Origin: Stratiolaelaps scimitus
Taxonomy: Eukaryota > Arthropoda > Arachnida > Mesostigmata > Laelapidae
Assembly (NCBI GenBank): GCA_019614645.1
Contig: JABWDB010000003.1
Span: 25,443,001 to 25,507,000 of the forward strand
Reading direction: 5' to 3'
Length of the DNA stretch: 64,000 nt
The position numbers and the translations under genes were made by a program. Within the stretch, counting starts at the first letter, position 1. Every line of letters begins with the position of its first letter. This document shows, one piece after another, positions 45,799-57,309 of this stretch. The notes beneath the pieces were generated by a model. The model did not search any database. It was given only the letters and a program-made list of their open reading frames with translations, and was not told the origin of the DNA.

Positions 45799-45835
45799 AT
45801 ATATATATACATATATATATATATATGTATATATG
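45799..45835. repeat. (TA)n microsatellite
   Basis: A TA run with CATATA and TGTATA interruptions. Confidence 0.9.
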
Positions 45836-45839
45836 TGAG

Positions 45840-47800
45840 AGACTTTCTGTGGCAGCCTCATTGTGCCTTGTTCGTCATCCATAGAAGTCAGTCGTAACAA
45901 AAATTGTCAGCTATAATCCGGGATGCAATACAATTTTGTTAGGATCCATGATATTTGAAAATCATGAAATAAATCAATACCAATTGATTTATTGTCTATC
46001 TCATGTACGCTGTGTCCTTATAGTCAAAGCGAATAGGTGTCCCGTCGTGGGAAAATTCTTTCCCGTGCAGGCTCTCAAACAGGGCGTAACGAACAGATAT
46101 GGGTTTCTACTTACTGTGGCCTACCTTCGAGATATATACCTCCTCAGTGCAGGTAGACAGGCATTTTTAGATAAACGAGACCTAAATTGTAAAGCGATAT
46201 GGCTTCGGCCGCGTAGTGCGTAAAATACAATAGGGGGATCTGTTAGAAAACACGGACTATGGAGGTAAACATAGATTGAATTCTCATACTTCTGAGAACC
46301 TTTTCTTACTCAGAACAGAGTTAAAAGCATTTGATCTTATCTTCTTTGTCAATGTATCTACGTGGCCATAACCTAAATGGTTTGTTGAATTGTAAGCGGA
46401 TGAACTGGACTGATGCTGAAGGATTTCAGCTCCGGCATCATGTTCCGAAACTATTCCACCCCATTTCTTCAATAGTGCCGTTTCTTTTGTTGCGGCTGTG
46501 TGCACACATCTAAAACTCCGCTAATTGTCGCGTTGTTCGGTGTACCACGAAAGTGGCCAAGCGAATGGGGGAAAACCATGGAAGTCATGCTATGCTCGAA
46601 CACCTGCGTTGGCGAATACTGGAAACGAATAAGTCACTCGGTTCGAAAAGCCCATCAAGGTTAAAAGGTGACTGGACCACAATGGATGATGTGGACATCC
46701 GGAGTACCTACCGTTCACTGAGTCATTCCTTGCAGATAGCACTACCGCTACATTTACAAGAGGAAATGTTCTCGTTCCTATATCACTGATGGCATTGTGT
46801 CCCCACTCACCCAGAGGCTTCTTCTTCTTCTTCGGACTCCATATGACAGCAGACCCTAATGACAGCTGAACATGGGCGTTGACCGGCCTTAACGCAGCAA
46901 ACCTTAACGCTGCTGCGGCCGAGCGAGGAAAACATTAAGATGACCTCTATACAGACGACTCTTACCCTTCTATTTCGCTGCTAGCTCCGTAAAGACTGTG
47001 TGTACGCCTAGGTCAAACATGCACTCTTCGCTCCTCGAGTAGCCGTAGTAGTATCATTGTAGTGGAATATATCCCGCATCTATATAACGTATTCTAAGCC
47101 ATGCCATGCTTTGATCACAGCGGATTCGTCGTCCTTAAAAGCAATAGCTTGTCTTTGCTTGTTGCAAGATGTTTCCAGGAAATGTCCTCAATGTAAGGAA
47201 TTTCTTCACTTCTGCCTTGCATATGATTTGTGCTTTCTTACCCGGTGGGTAGGGCACCCACCTAGCCTATATGTGAAATTGCCCACTGTACTGTGATGAT
47301 CTGCTTCCTTTCGTCTAATCTAACATTTCCTTCTAGAAACTCCTCAATTTTCAGCAATGTGTTTTTCGACAGACATTTTCCTTTATACCCCGTGTTCTAG
47401 CTGCTGGCGAGTGCGTAGTTTAGCCACGCCAATAGATCTGTCGTCACCTGGTTTTCGCTTAATTTTGCGTCAAATATAACGAAAGACAGAGGACGGATGA
47501 GAGCTGTGAAAAGTAATAACAATCGATTTCATGTGAGAGTTTACAATATCGAATGATGTTTCATGATGTTCATTTATGTCGATAACGACAGAATAATGCA
47601 TGTATATTAATAAACTGCGCTAACCAAATTCTCATTTAACTGCGTCGGACCTGAATCAAGCTAAAATAAAATATTTCTACTATTGACCTTACAATTTGGA
47701 GTCACACTGTATTGTATTGGTTTCAACCTCAACAAGGAGAATATGCGCTGAACGGGAGCAGGGAGTTTACATTCCGCTGTTTACAATTGTGGTCGACTAA
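45840..47800. other. Unassigned stretch
   Basis: No gene could be supported. Short open frames at 45936-46223 and 46553-46789 lack splice signals. A GTAAGT donor-like site lies on the minus strand near 46106 without a convincing exon. Confidence 0.35.
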
Positions 47801-47811
47801 AGAGAACCGTT

Positions 47812-47908
47812 TCAGTTCAGGTGTTCCCGTATCATGTCCATGTTTGGGCCAAACATCACAAGCAACGGGACCTTAAGGTTTTTGGGTTCTACTTCAACGA
47901 TAAGCACC
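47812..47908 (-). CDS. Candidate last coding exon, unknown protein
   Basis: Preceded by one of the best acceptors in the window (minus strand, ATGCTTTCAATTCTTTCTTTCAG). After one base that completes a split codon it reads VLIVEVEPKNLKVPLLVMFG and ends NMDMIREHLN then TGA. It joins in frame to the exon at 48960-49031 through a GTAAGC donor. A variant polyadenylation signal (AATATA, minus strand) lies about 210 bases downstream. The sequence is hydrophobic then charged, as in a folded domain; no family is recognised. Confidence 0.35.
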
Positions 47909-47919
47909 CTGAAAGAAAG

Positions 47920-48780
47920 AATTGAAAGCATTTCGCGGCGATTTTTTTCTCGTAATAACAAAGTGTAGTTGGCGCGTGTACGAATGACCTCCGACGGGCT
48001 ACGGATACGGCGGTGGATGCCAATTCCGCCGGTGTTTCCGCCTCCATTGCCCAGCGTTCCTCCTGCCGATGCCGCCGCCGACAACGACAACTGTGACGCT
48101 GAGGAAAACTACGATGCCCCATGACGATGTTTGTCGAACCCATAAAGGAGTAACGCGGGGCAGAAGACACACTTGCAATCGCAGCAGGTGTTCTCAGTCG
48201 GCCAGCTGCCAAGAAGCGTCCGGCCCTGGAGACTGCCGGGTGACTTCTCTCTGTCAACAATGAGTCTAGTCCATCCCGTGGCCACAGACATCTCGGCCGT
48301 ACGTCTGTTGCTGCAAAGGCCGTCACCGTACTCCAATGGTTTCCGTGCCAGGCGTCAGAGACACTTCGGTTGGTCGTAGGAGTCAGTCACCTCGGTGTGG
48401 CCTAGATGCGGTACAGGGGAAACGTCTGAGGTGCTCGGGAGCCGGTCTACAGAGACAGTGTGGGGCATTACCCTGCGCCGAGAAGAAAGAATTGTGCTTC
48501 TTGCCTCAGATTTTTGCCGCAGGTCTCTCATCCCTTTGCAGCAAACCTATCACCTCACAGCAGGTGTCACGGAAGCATCATTATGGTTGAGGCGGGTGAA
48601 GCTAAGAAAGGGAGCTGAGGAGTGGTGTCCGACAGCGGGAAGCTGTCGAGACTGGATTCCCGGTGGGCGCCGGCGGCCTTTGCGTGCCGGGTGGTTAGGA
48701 GAAGCATTAAGGCCCAGATCTCCCATTCGGCGTATCACAGACGGACTTTTCGATAGAAACCCGCCTGGCTCATAAACACA
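47920..48780. other. GC-rich block, intronic in the minus-strand model
   Basis: Open frames of 64-145 codons on both strands overlap here. None has splice support. It may be an island like the others, or may hold unrecognised exons. Confidence 0.3.
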
Positions 48781-48959
48781 CACTACACAAGTCAGTGCTT
48801 ATTCTTGACAATGTTCCTGATTCGAAGTTTTTGGGCTGCATTCAAGTGTCAGGCTACAATGTGCTGTCAACATATTAGGCAACCCTAAAGAAAACAACTA
48901 CATAAGGAAGCAGGATCTCCTTTTTTGAGATACGTACAGTTCTGGATATTTCAGCTTAC

Positions 48960-49031
48960 CGTTTGTTACTTGTGCTTCCTTCAAGTTCGGAGGGCTTCAT
49001 ATAAAATACGTTGAAGCGAATAACACGGATA
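48960..49031 (-). CDS. Candidate upstream exon of the 47.8-kb model
   Basis: A 72-base open segment between an acceptor-like TATATTTTCGCAATCCTTATTAG and the donor GTAAGC. It reads IRVIRFNVFYMKPSELEG, then STSNK, with a split final codon (CG then G) that continues into the exon at 47908. Intron length would be 1051 bases. The internal ATG could also serve as a start, giving a 45-residue product. The acceptor is only moderate. Confidence 0.27.
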
Positions 49032-49280
49032 CTAATAAGGATTGCGAAAATATACCTCATCAGATCATATTATAGAGTGTCTATTACTATCTACCTGATC
49101 TTGCTTGCCCATAAACAATGTCCTTCCATTCTATATGCTATTTTGATCAGGACTCATCTCTCACCAAACCTAGTCGAAAAAATAAGCCGAGTCAAGTCTG
49201 CTTTTCTAAACCGTGCACAGGGTCGGCACTATTCGGCGCTCAGTAGGCTCGTATAGCTCCTACGCGACTCGCAGCTTGTC

Positions 49281-49589
49281 ATGGAGGAACTGAATCCCCT
49301 GTACAAGATTTCGGATGGCCCGGTACACCAGGAGTTTATTCATACGTGGGAGACGAAGATGACTGAGATAAATCTGAACCTTTATAGCACACGTGCGATG
49401 ACGAACGAGGCATGGGAGGGCCTAAATAGATCCAACCGGCACATGGTGACCCGCTTTGCAATCCATGGGCTTCATCATTTTCTATGCCGGCCAGTAGGTC
49501 ACCATGCCCCCTTGCGACACCTGCGTGTGTTCAACGTGCGGGCAGGGATAACACGCAGTGTCTTGCTCGGCCGTATCACCTTTAAGTAG
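49281..49589 (+). CDS. ORF of 102 codons with strong start context
   Basis: The ATG lies in GTCATGG (G at -3 and +4). The product begins MEELNPLYKISDGPVHQEF, then reads MTEINLNLYSTRAMTNEAWE and RSNRHMVTRFAIHGLHHFLC, and ends GRITFK. The amino-acid composition is balanced and no repeat is involved. A GTAGGT donor-like site lies within it (about 49494), so the real exon may be shorter. No family, signal peptide or membrane segment is recognised. Confidence 0.27.
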   Translation: MEELNPLYKISDGPVHQEFIHTWETKMTEINLNLYSTRAMTNEAWEGLNRSNRHMVTRFAIHGLHHFLCRPVGHHAPLRHLRVFNVRAGITRSVLLGRITFK

Positions 49590-49599
49590 TATTTGATAC

Positions 49600-52100
49600 T
49601 GGCCATGCCACGTGACCCGAATATACATACTCTTGCGGATATGTATCACGTAACTATGATTTATGTTGTAGACATGTAAATAACATAATGAAGTAAATAA
49701 TTTCTCCATGTGATAGAATTACGGTGGACCAACTATTCTCGGAACCTTAGCAGTTCTCTCTATCGGCGACCGTGAATGAAGTCGTTTTATTCACAGCAAT
49801 AGAACAACTGTATACACATTGTTTCACTGACATTTGTTTCAAAAATAGCAAATAATATTTGGTATATTATACTGTATACATGATGTATTTCAATAACAAT
49901 TAGGACTTTATGAACTTTGCTTTCCTTTTGTCACTCCGAAACCGTATGATCTACTCTACGCATGGTTCTTACAAATTGGCATTTAGCTTCGCAAGGTAAA
50001 TTTAACACACAGGGATTTTATCACAAGCTCGACACAAGACTAGAGCACAAGTCGACCTCAGGGCATTTGTCGAGGGGCTGTTGTTGTTCTTCCTCTGATC
50101 AAGTTATTGAATTGTGTGGTTGTGCCATAGCAATGAAAGAGCTTAATGAGATATTCATGGTTCAAAGAACCTGTGGCCGCCAGCAATGTTACGCTGCCAG
50201 GCCTATTGTAAGCAACAATTAGAAATGCACTGCGCTAAATACCACATGTCAAATTAGTTTGACAAGTTTGCGATTGAGGAGGACAACATGTTAGAATTCG
50301 GACCACGAAGCAGGAATAATGAACACCGGCGTAAGGTCATAGTTGGGAACCGAATGCGATTTCCGGTCGAACACAGCAGAAGAAAGCAGTTCACCACCTC
50401 GGGTTAAAGCCGCTCAGATTGTAAATATTATCAACACGTGTGAAATGTGTTTCGTTTACTGCCAGTGACGTATTTCATGTTCCGCTCGTAGGTTAACGCT
50501 CACCTGCACAGCAGCGAAGAAAATATTCCCACGGATACCCCAATATCGAATCTGACAGCCGACGGAAGCACTACGTGGCCCGTAGGATAATCACGTTGTC
50601 AAGCTTGGGACGTCCCGTTTTTCGACCACAACCCCGACTCCGTATGGACGAAGTAGATTCTTGAGGACCGAATCGTTGGACGGCGAACACCGTCACGGGC
50701 TGACCCGAAACAACACGAACAGATAGACGGCTGCGTACACGAGAGCAGATTTCTAGAAGGGATGAGTTATCAGAGCAGTCGATGCAGGGATGAACCTTGG
50801 AACAAAGGCTGATATACATCGTCTCGAAAACGGGAAATAACGAAGGAATCCTCGGAAGGTCGCGCGAACGAGGCGATACAAAATCTCGCTTGAGGCCGGA
50901 CCTCGACATCGCGTTGCTTACCGGCCGCTACGGTCCCAACGCGAGTTGAATTCAATCAAATTTAATCCTACCACAAATCTCTTCGCACGGTCTTCTCACA
51001 GAGGAATTAAATGGGAACGCCGTTGGGAATAGAAGTGGTGAGAAGTGAGATCCGAAAGAATATCCGTGTAGCCATCTAATGTGAGTTCGTCGTCTAAATT
51101 CGACGTCAGTAGGCTCAGGCTACAGTTTTGTAGGGTAGTATCTATGTTCTATGTTATGTTTGATTCGGACGTTCGTAAATTTGTGATTAACTTGTAACGT
51201 GAAGCACTGCCAAATCTACTTGTTTGGTTAGAATATTGTATTTTATTGCTAACGAGGTATCAGGTTAATTGTTAATATTTATTTTAGTGTACGCTGAGGA
51301 CCGTTTTCGACGGGAAGAGTCTGGTTTCAGGTAGGACAGGCTCATTATTTGGATTTCGCGATCTTTCTAATATCATTTCTTATTCAATAAAATGCGCTCT
51401 AATACAATACGACATCAAATGTTACTCTTCACGTAACAACCCTTCTTGGTGTGCGAACGTTGGAAGTCAGAACTTGTCCTGTATCCAGCTATCTAACGGT
51501 GCATACACTTTATTAAAATAAACACGATCGTTTTGCAATATGCATATTTCAAGGAATTCATTGGAAAATTACCCAGTTGAAGAATACAGTTTTCGTGTAT
51601 TTATGATGAGCAAGGCACATAAATTCGTTTTGCTAATATTGGTTCCAGATCTATTAAATGAATAACCTTATAGGACCGCGTAGAAACCCCTATCAACTTA
51701 TCTAAGATATCATGGCAATATCCTATAATCTGCTTGCAAACCTGTCTTCAGCTTATATTATGTCCGTTTTAATGCAGTCCGTTTTTCTGTGGTATTATCG
51801 CTATGCAAAAGAAACACCTACAACTGTTAGTTATTTATAGTTCTTTTGTACTACAATCGGCCCCGCTACCGTGATGCATTTTAGACCCACGGATACAGTA
51901 GGCATCTCGAGAAGAGAACTTTTATTCGAGTCGCACTAGAGAGCAGTCTCGTTTACAATTCCAGTGGAGAAATTTACTTAATATATGAAGGCTTTAGTGG
52001 TAAGCCTCACCTGCGACTATTTTTTTCTTTTGCTAGCGAGCGAAAGACACCAGATTCTGACGTCAGCCGTAGAGAATCAATTGTGCCTCAGCTATCGATA
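49600..52100. other. Mostly unassigned stretch
   Basis: A GC-richer patch at 50570-50955 is open on the minus strand (112 codons at 50571-50909) and carries a GTAAGC donor-like site near 50922. It could be a first exon, but no model can be closed. The remainder is AT-rich with nothing supportable. Confidence 0.3.
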
Positions 52101-52105
52101 CATAG

Positions 52106-52106
<1 letters not shown>

Positions 52107-52142
<36 letters not shown>

Positions 52143-52145
52143 TAT
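52107..52145. repeat. (TA)n microsatellite
   Basis: A TA run ending in CATATATATG. Confidence 0.9.
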
Positions 52146-52210
52146 GCTCATCGATGAAAAAACATCGCTGCACTAGCCACTCTAATGAAAGGACACAATT
52201 TCTCTCGACG

Positions 52211-52321
52211 CCTAGGTAATCCTTAGGTGGACTGCTAAGAAAATCCCTGGGGCTTCAAGCGAAGCTCCGCTTGCTACAAATCCCCGGGATTTCCTTTACA
52301 CCTACGCCTAACCGAACCTAG
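52211..52321. repeat. 111-bp imperfect palindrome
   Basis: Nested complementary blocks run inward. CTAGGT (52212-52217) pairs with ACCTAG (52316-52321), and AGGTG with CACCT. AAATCCCTGGGG (52241-52252) pairs with CCCCGGGATTT (52282-52292) with one bulge, and CAAGCG pairs with CGCTTG around a 6-base loop. It resembles a foldback element or MITE-like remnant. No second copy was seen. Confidence 0.6.
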
Positions 52322-52656
52322 CATCGTATAGATTTACCGCGTTTAACTTTATTTAAAATCAAGAACAGTTAAAATTGGCATTCCCGCCTTGTGGGCATTG
52401 TTGGATGGATTCAAGGGAAGATTAAATTTCAAACAGATAACAAATCCAGGTTCCCAGTAATGCTAGTACGTGGAGGTGATCTACTATGTCCCAAACGGCA
52501 CTTAATGTTGAATACATAGCATCGCATATCTCTGAAGAGCACCTCATATTTCTAGCTCTACATAAATTGCACGCCGCTCAACTAAAATGCAGGAAGTAAA
52601 CCCGTGTACTTAGGGCAATTTTAGATTTTTCAACTAAACCCGTTTTTGCCTTTATG

Positions 52657-52675
52657 GATATATATATATATATAT
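52657..52675. repeat. (TA)n microsatellite
   Basis: A short TA run. Confidence 0.85.
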
Positions 52676-53199
52676 GGTGCTACACCGGCGTGCTGCTGGC
52701 AGCAGAAAATAACCAACACCGGTCTTTAACCAACACACCGGTACAGTCCCACCTAATCTCGCGTTTCGTGCTTGTCAAATGTCAGCTAGTTGATACTGTC
52801 TCCCAGATGTGTACAAAATTGGGTCTGCATTTGACAAGGTCCAGTTGAGTTGGGTGAGCAGCTGAGTCCGATAATGTCAACATATAGCAGAAATCGGCGC
52901 CGTCGTCACCAGAATATAAATTGAAAATAAACTGCTTTGTGCCAACCACTGGCCATGTCATCGCGCTAGCAAGTCTACAAAGTTAGAAGCAAATGAGGGA
53001 GAGAGAGACAAGCGGGAAATGAAAGGGAAATGAAAGGTTGAAAAGGAAAAAAAAAGACCTACAAGTGTGCGCGTGCGCATCTCCAATAAATCAATTCCTT
53101 CGAATACTATAGACTCATACTGAAGTGTCATTATCAGCATCCACGGGTGATTGCACGGACGTGCATGCACACACGGACATATAAAGCCGAAACACCGAC

Positions 53200-54730
53200 G
53201 GTGTTGGACGTAAGTCTCTATCGAGCGAAGAGAGAACCTCGCGCGGCGTCTTGACTGAAGGTTTTGGACGGCACGGGTGGTCTGGGGATCGCTGCCGTGT
53301 GTAGGCATGGAATGGCGAGCAGATGAAAGAGTGTAAGTAGCTTACGGGATTTCGCTTGTCTGTAGCCATTGTCAAAGGAGGAGCAGTTCGTTTGACTCCT
53401 AAACTTGCACCGTGAACCCCGGCATCCCCACCAGTTCCGCGGACTCTCGTAGTGTCCTGTGTGCGTGTACGTCTCTGTGTTGTGTGTGGGCGTGCTCTGT
53501 ATTGTCGCTCTCTCTCGCTGGTACTGCTCGAGTCCACCCAGTAGCTCGAGCTAGGCACCGATCCTCCAAACCCCTCAAATAGCCCTTTGCGCTACCGCCA
53601 TCCTGCAGTGCCTGCTTTTGTAGATCTTCTCTACTCCTTCTTTCTCTTCTAGACTCGATCCCTGGACAAGGTCAACAACATCAGGATGGGGCACCGCCCG
53701 CCAGCGAGCCAGCCTGCTTGGGGACTGTCGAAGCCTGAAGGGGCTTTCCACTCCTCATGGTGACGACGAAGACATCGTCTGTCTGTCCGCCAGCGGGCCG
53801 GCCGGTCGCCTGATCGGGGCCAAGTCTGAAGCAAAACTTATCACAAAGGCGACGGCGGCGGCGCCAGCGGCATGTGCTAGCCTAGGCTGTGTCCATGTGC
53901 TGCACTAGTGAGGTTGAACTGATTGGCCGTCAGACCGGCAAGAGTGCGACGGCGAGCCAAAAACAGGCGGAGAGTAGACGGTTGGAGAGCACCCAGCTCG
54001 GAGAGTGGAGCTGGTTTAGTGGGGGACACCAAAGAAGGCCGAAGCTGGACCTGATTTTAGCTGCCACTTTTTCGAGAGGCGGCAGCAGCAGCAGCTCCGC
54101 CGCTTCTACTTGGCGGTAGCAGCCCTTTGGGAGATTGGCAATTGTTAAAGCGTTGTAGTTTCGGAACGAGGTCGGGTCGTCCCCTCGAGAAAATTCTTCA
54201 ACTCTCCATCTCTCTTTCTAGGTCTCGTCGTTGAAATCTCGGCCAAGTCCCACCAGGTCCAGAGCAGGCCCAGAGCTGCTCCTGAACCCGAGCGACCCCC
54301 ACGCTTGGGCAGCAGCTAGCCTTCCTGCCTCTCCCCGGGGTAACTAAAAAAAGGGAGCTTCTGTCCCGTATCTTTATTATGGGGGAACCTGTAAAGCAGT
54401 CTCAGCCTTCCCCAGCTCAACCTTTGCGATTCTCCGCCCGCGTCCAAGCGCGTCAGCGTCGGCGCTATGAACGTCGAGCAGCCGTTTTTTGACAGAGCTG
54501 TGTTACGCTATCGGCATGGCCGTCGGCTGTCGCTTATCGAACGTGAACTCATGAAGCGGACACCGTTGACGCCGTCTGTTCGGGCGGATTCATGTGTCCA
54601 CGTTCAGGACGCGCCTCAGGAGGATAAGGGCCCGATAGGGGTCAGAGCTTCACATGGGCCTGCTGTACGCATGATTAGACGGATGGACACGGGCCAAGGC
54701 GGTAACCATCGATTATATGATCCTCTATCG
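53200..54730. other. GC-rich island with CGG/CAG repeats
   Basis: Contains a CGG tract (about 53849-53868) and a CAG tract (about 54080-54093). Open frames on both strands reach 147 codons (53115-53558 minus) and 92 codons (54467-54745 plus, true ATG). Probable promoter region; no gene can be named. Confidence 0.35.
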
Positions 54731-54749
54731 TCGATCATAGACTAACTTA

Positions 54750-56880
54750 CCGATACACTTACGAGAATGAATGTATTAATGTGCATGTCTGTCTATGTGA
54801 GCCTACACTCGTGTTCTTAAACCCAGTGCCAACTGACCTCTTATCTGATATTTGACTCACGTTTCGCAAATGCTTCTGTTCGACAATTCCAATTCGAGGG
54901 ACGATCTAGTCACATAACGTCATTCCTATTTGTCCATCTGAAATTATGAATGGTAGTTCATAGGGTGAGTTATATGTGCGCACAATGAATGACGACTATG
55001 TACGCATTGTATATCTTTATCGATCGAGGGGAATGGTAAACAACCTTGGGGTAGGTATTGAGAAAATTAGGAACGATCAGTAGAGTGATCCCGGTGGTGT
55101 ATCATACACATCACGCGTTTATGTATTGGTTCATCGGTTGACTGATGTGCGAATGTTTCAAAAGCCGAGCATGCATAAACACCGACCAAATATGATATAC
55201 ACAAGAAAATGAGTATTACGAACGACTTAACTAAACCCAAACCACAAAAGACCTCCGTGTCCGCTGCACAGAGCGTGAAACTCTGGTTCTTACAAACGCA
55301 CCAGTAACGAATTGTACACGTTCGCGTTCTTCTATTCTAATATATTTCCCATGCGCTCAGATACCATAAGTCCTTCAAAATGAAAACATTGTCCCATAAA
55401 ATGGGCATCGCGTTCTGGAAACTGAATAACATGTCGTTCAGGCAATCGGATGCAGTACATATACCATTGAAACGTAACACCTGTCTCAGACAATGTCCAT
55501 AGTGAATGAATCAAGTGTAACCGGAATCAAGTGTCTGTCTCGTGGAGTAAAATCTTGTTCCAACAAGTTGCTGGAATATACACATTCCGTATGTCAGGTT
55601 TCGCAAGTTCTTCTAAGGATAGAAACGCTAATGTAATTAATACTTTAATTAGCCAAATGTGATTAATTCATTTAATTAGCCCTATCAAGAAGATCACTAC
55701 TAGAAGTGATATAATATACGTTGTCTTTATGCGCTATGTACCCCGTTTCGTGCTGCATCTTTCTATCATAGCAACAACGGTGCTTCCATTACATGACGTC
55801 GTCACGGGAGATCGAAAATATACTAAGCTTGAAGATACCAAGCTTAAGGCAGGGAAGCTCGATCCGCTGTAGCCCCAATGTCCTAATATATTCTGTGTTT
55901 GAACTGCTGATCCGTCCGTAGGCACATTACAATTTTCGAAGAAATGCAATTAGTATCGAGGGTTGGGTAGTCGTGCGTGTCGAACGACAGCAACGCAAAC
56001 GATTCCTGCAAAGAGATGAACTACAGTACCGCCTTGCGGATATATAATTCGGCCTCGGTTAACACATACATATGTACGTACCAGATGCATATCGAATACT
56101 TCCCTCGCAAAGATACCCAGAGTTCCCACTGAACTCGGATACTTAGCCACATTTTCCTATGTACTACCCCGTCAGATGGTGTTCGCAACGAGTCATAAGG
56201 GACTTCGCCTTCACGAAGCGGCGAAAGCTACCGGAAATCATCAATCGTACCAATCTGACATCAGGTGGGCGTGCCTCGACAATGATATCAGGCAAAATTT
56301 GTCAGAGTCCATACCAAGCAAATACAGAAACAAGGAATGCTTCTATAATAAAATATATCGAATATAATTTAATATTAGTGTGCGTCTTAATATGTACAAT
56401 AGTTAGTGACGCAGTTGGAGCCACGGTGTCAGGCAGAGGCCGTCATGGTCACCCCCGAGGGAGTCAATGGCATTGACCCTTTGCTAATGCCTCCTGTAGA
56501 GTATTGTGCCGTAACATAAAGTCAATATCAACTTGGAAATATCAGCACGTATCAGTAACGACATTTAAACTCTGGATTTTGCCGTCGTTAGCTTTCAAGA
56601 AAGAAAACTAACTATACGTCAGTGATAATAATTTAGTAACGATCCTGCTGTTCAAGTCCCCACCAAATTCGCAAAGTGTGTTAAACTGTTACGCTTGAGA
56701 ATCGTGTCCCGCTACCCGTACACTACCCTTTCCACTATGGGTATATCATTTCGAAGTTCGACATCGAGCGGTTATATCACATAAATAAATATAACGAAAA
56801 TCAATATACACCGATAATATACGAGGGACTTCTCTAATTATTGTATATTTAGAGTTGTGCAACTAAAATGTAATAAATGT
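54750..56880. other. Unassigned AT-rich stretch
   Basis: No gene, RNA or repeat could be supported. Confidence 0.35.
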
Positions 56881-56901
56881 TATGCATCTGCTAATACTTA
56901 C

Positions 56902-57007
56902 TATAGGTTGGATCTGTGGATCCTGTCAAAATCGACAGTTTGGCGTTCTCCTCCAAACGATAGCCACCGTCATCGCGAAGTTGTACCGGCCAGGCCGACT
57001 TCGACTG
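56902..57007 (-). CDS. Candidate exon at the edge of a GC-rich island
   Basis: An open minus-strand segment, AQSKSAWPVQLRDDGGYRLE then ENAKLSILTGSTDPTY, ends at the consensus donor GTAAGT (56901). The GC-rich island continues to about 57300 and contains a CTG tract (57187-57215), as in a 5' region. A possible acceptor AG lies before the segment (AATATACCAG). The longer ATG frame in the same exon stops early, so this exon may be partly untranslated. Confidence 0.25.
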
Positions 57008-57309
57008 AGCCCTGGTATATTTGGATGGTGGTCAGGGGACGTCTGGGGGCTGAAGGGGGACGCGCTATGGGCTACGTCGATTGTGTCGATCCGAACAGAA
57101 GAAGAAATATGGTCACGGGGGAGTGTTGTCGACGTGCTCGGTGCAGGTCTCTGTTCTGTCGGTTGACGTTGCCTGGTCCTCCTTTGCTGCTACTGCTGCT
57201 TCTGTTGCTACAGCTGTTGGAGAATGGGACAGCGAGACAGGTCGATAGAAGCGAACACACCGCTAGAGTATTATACGATTGTACTAGGCCCGCTCCGGTA
57301 GCCTAGACA

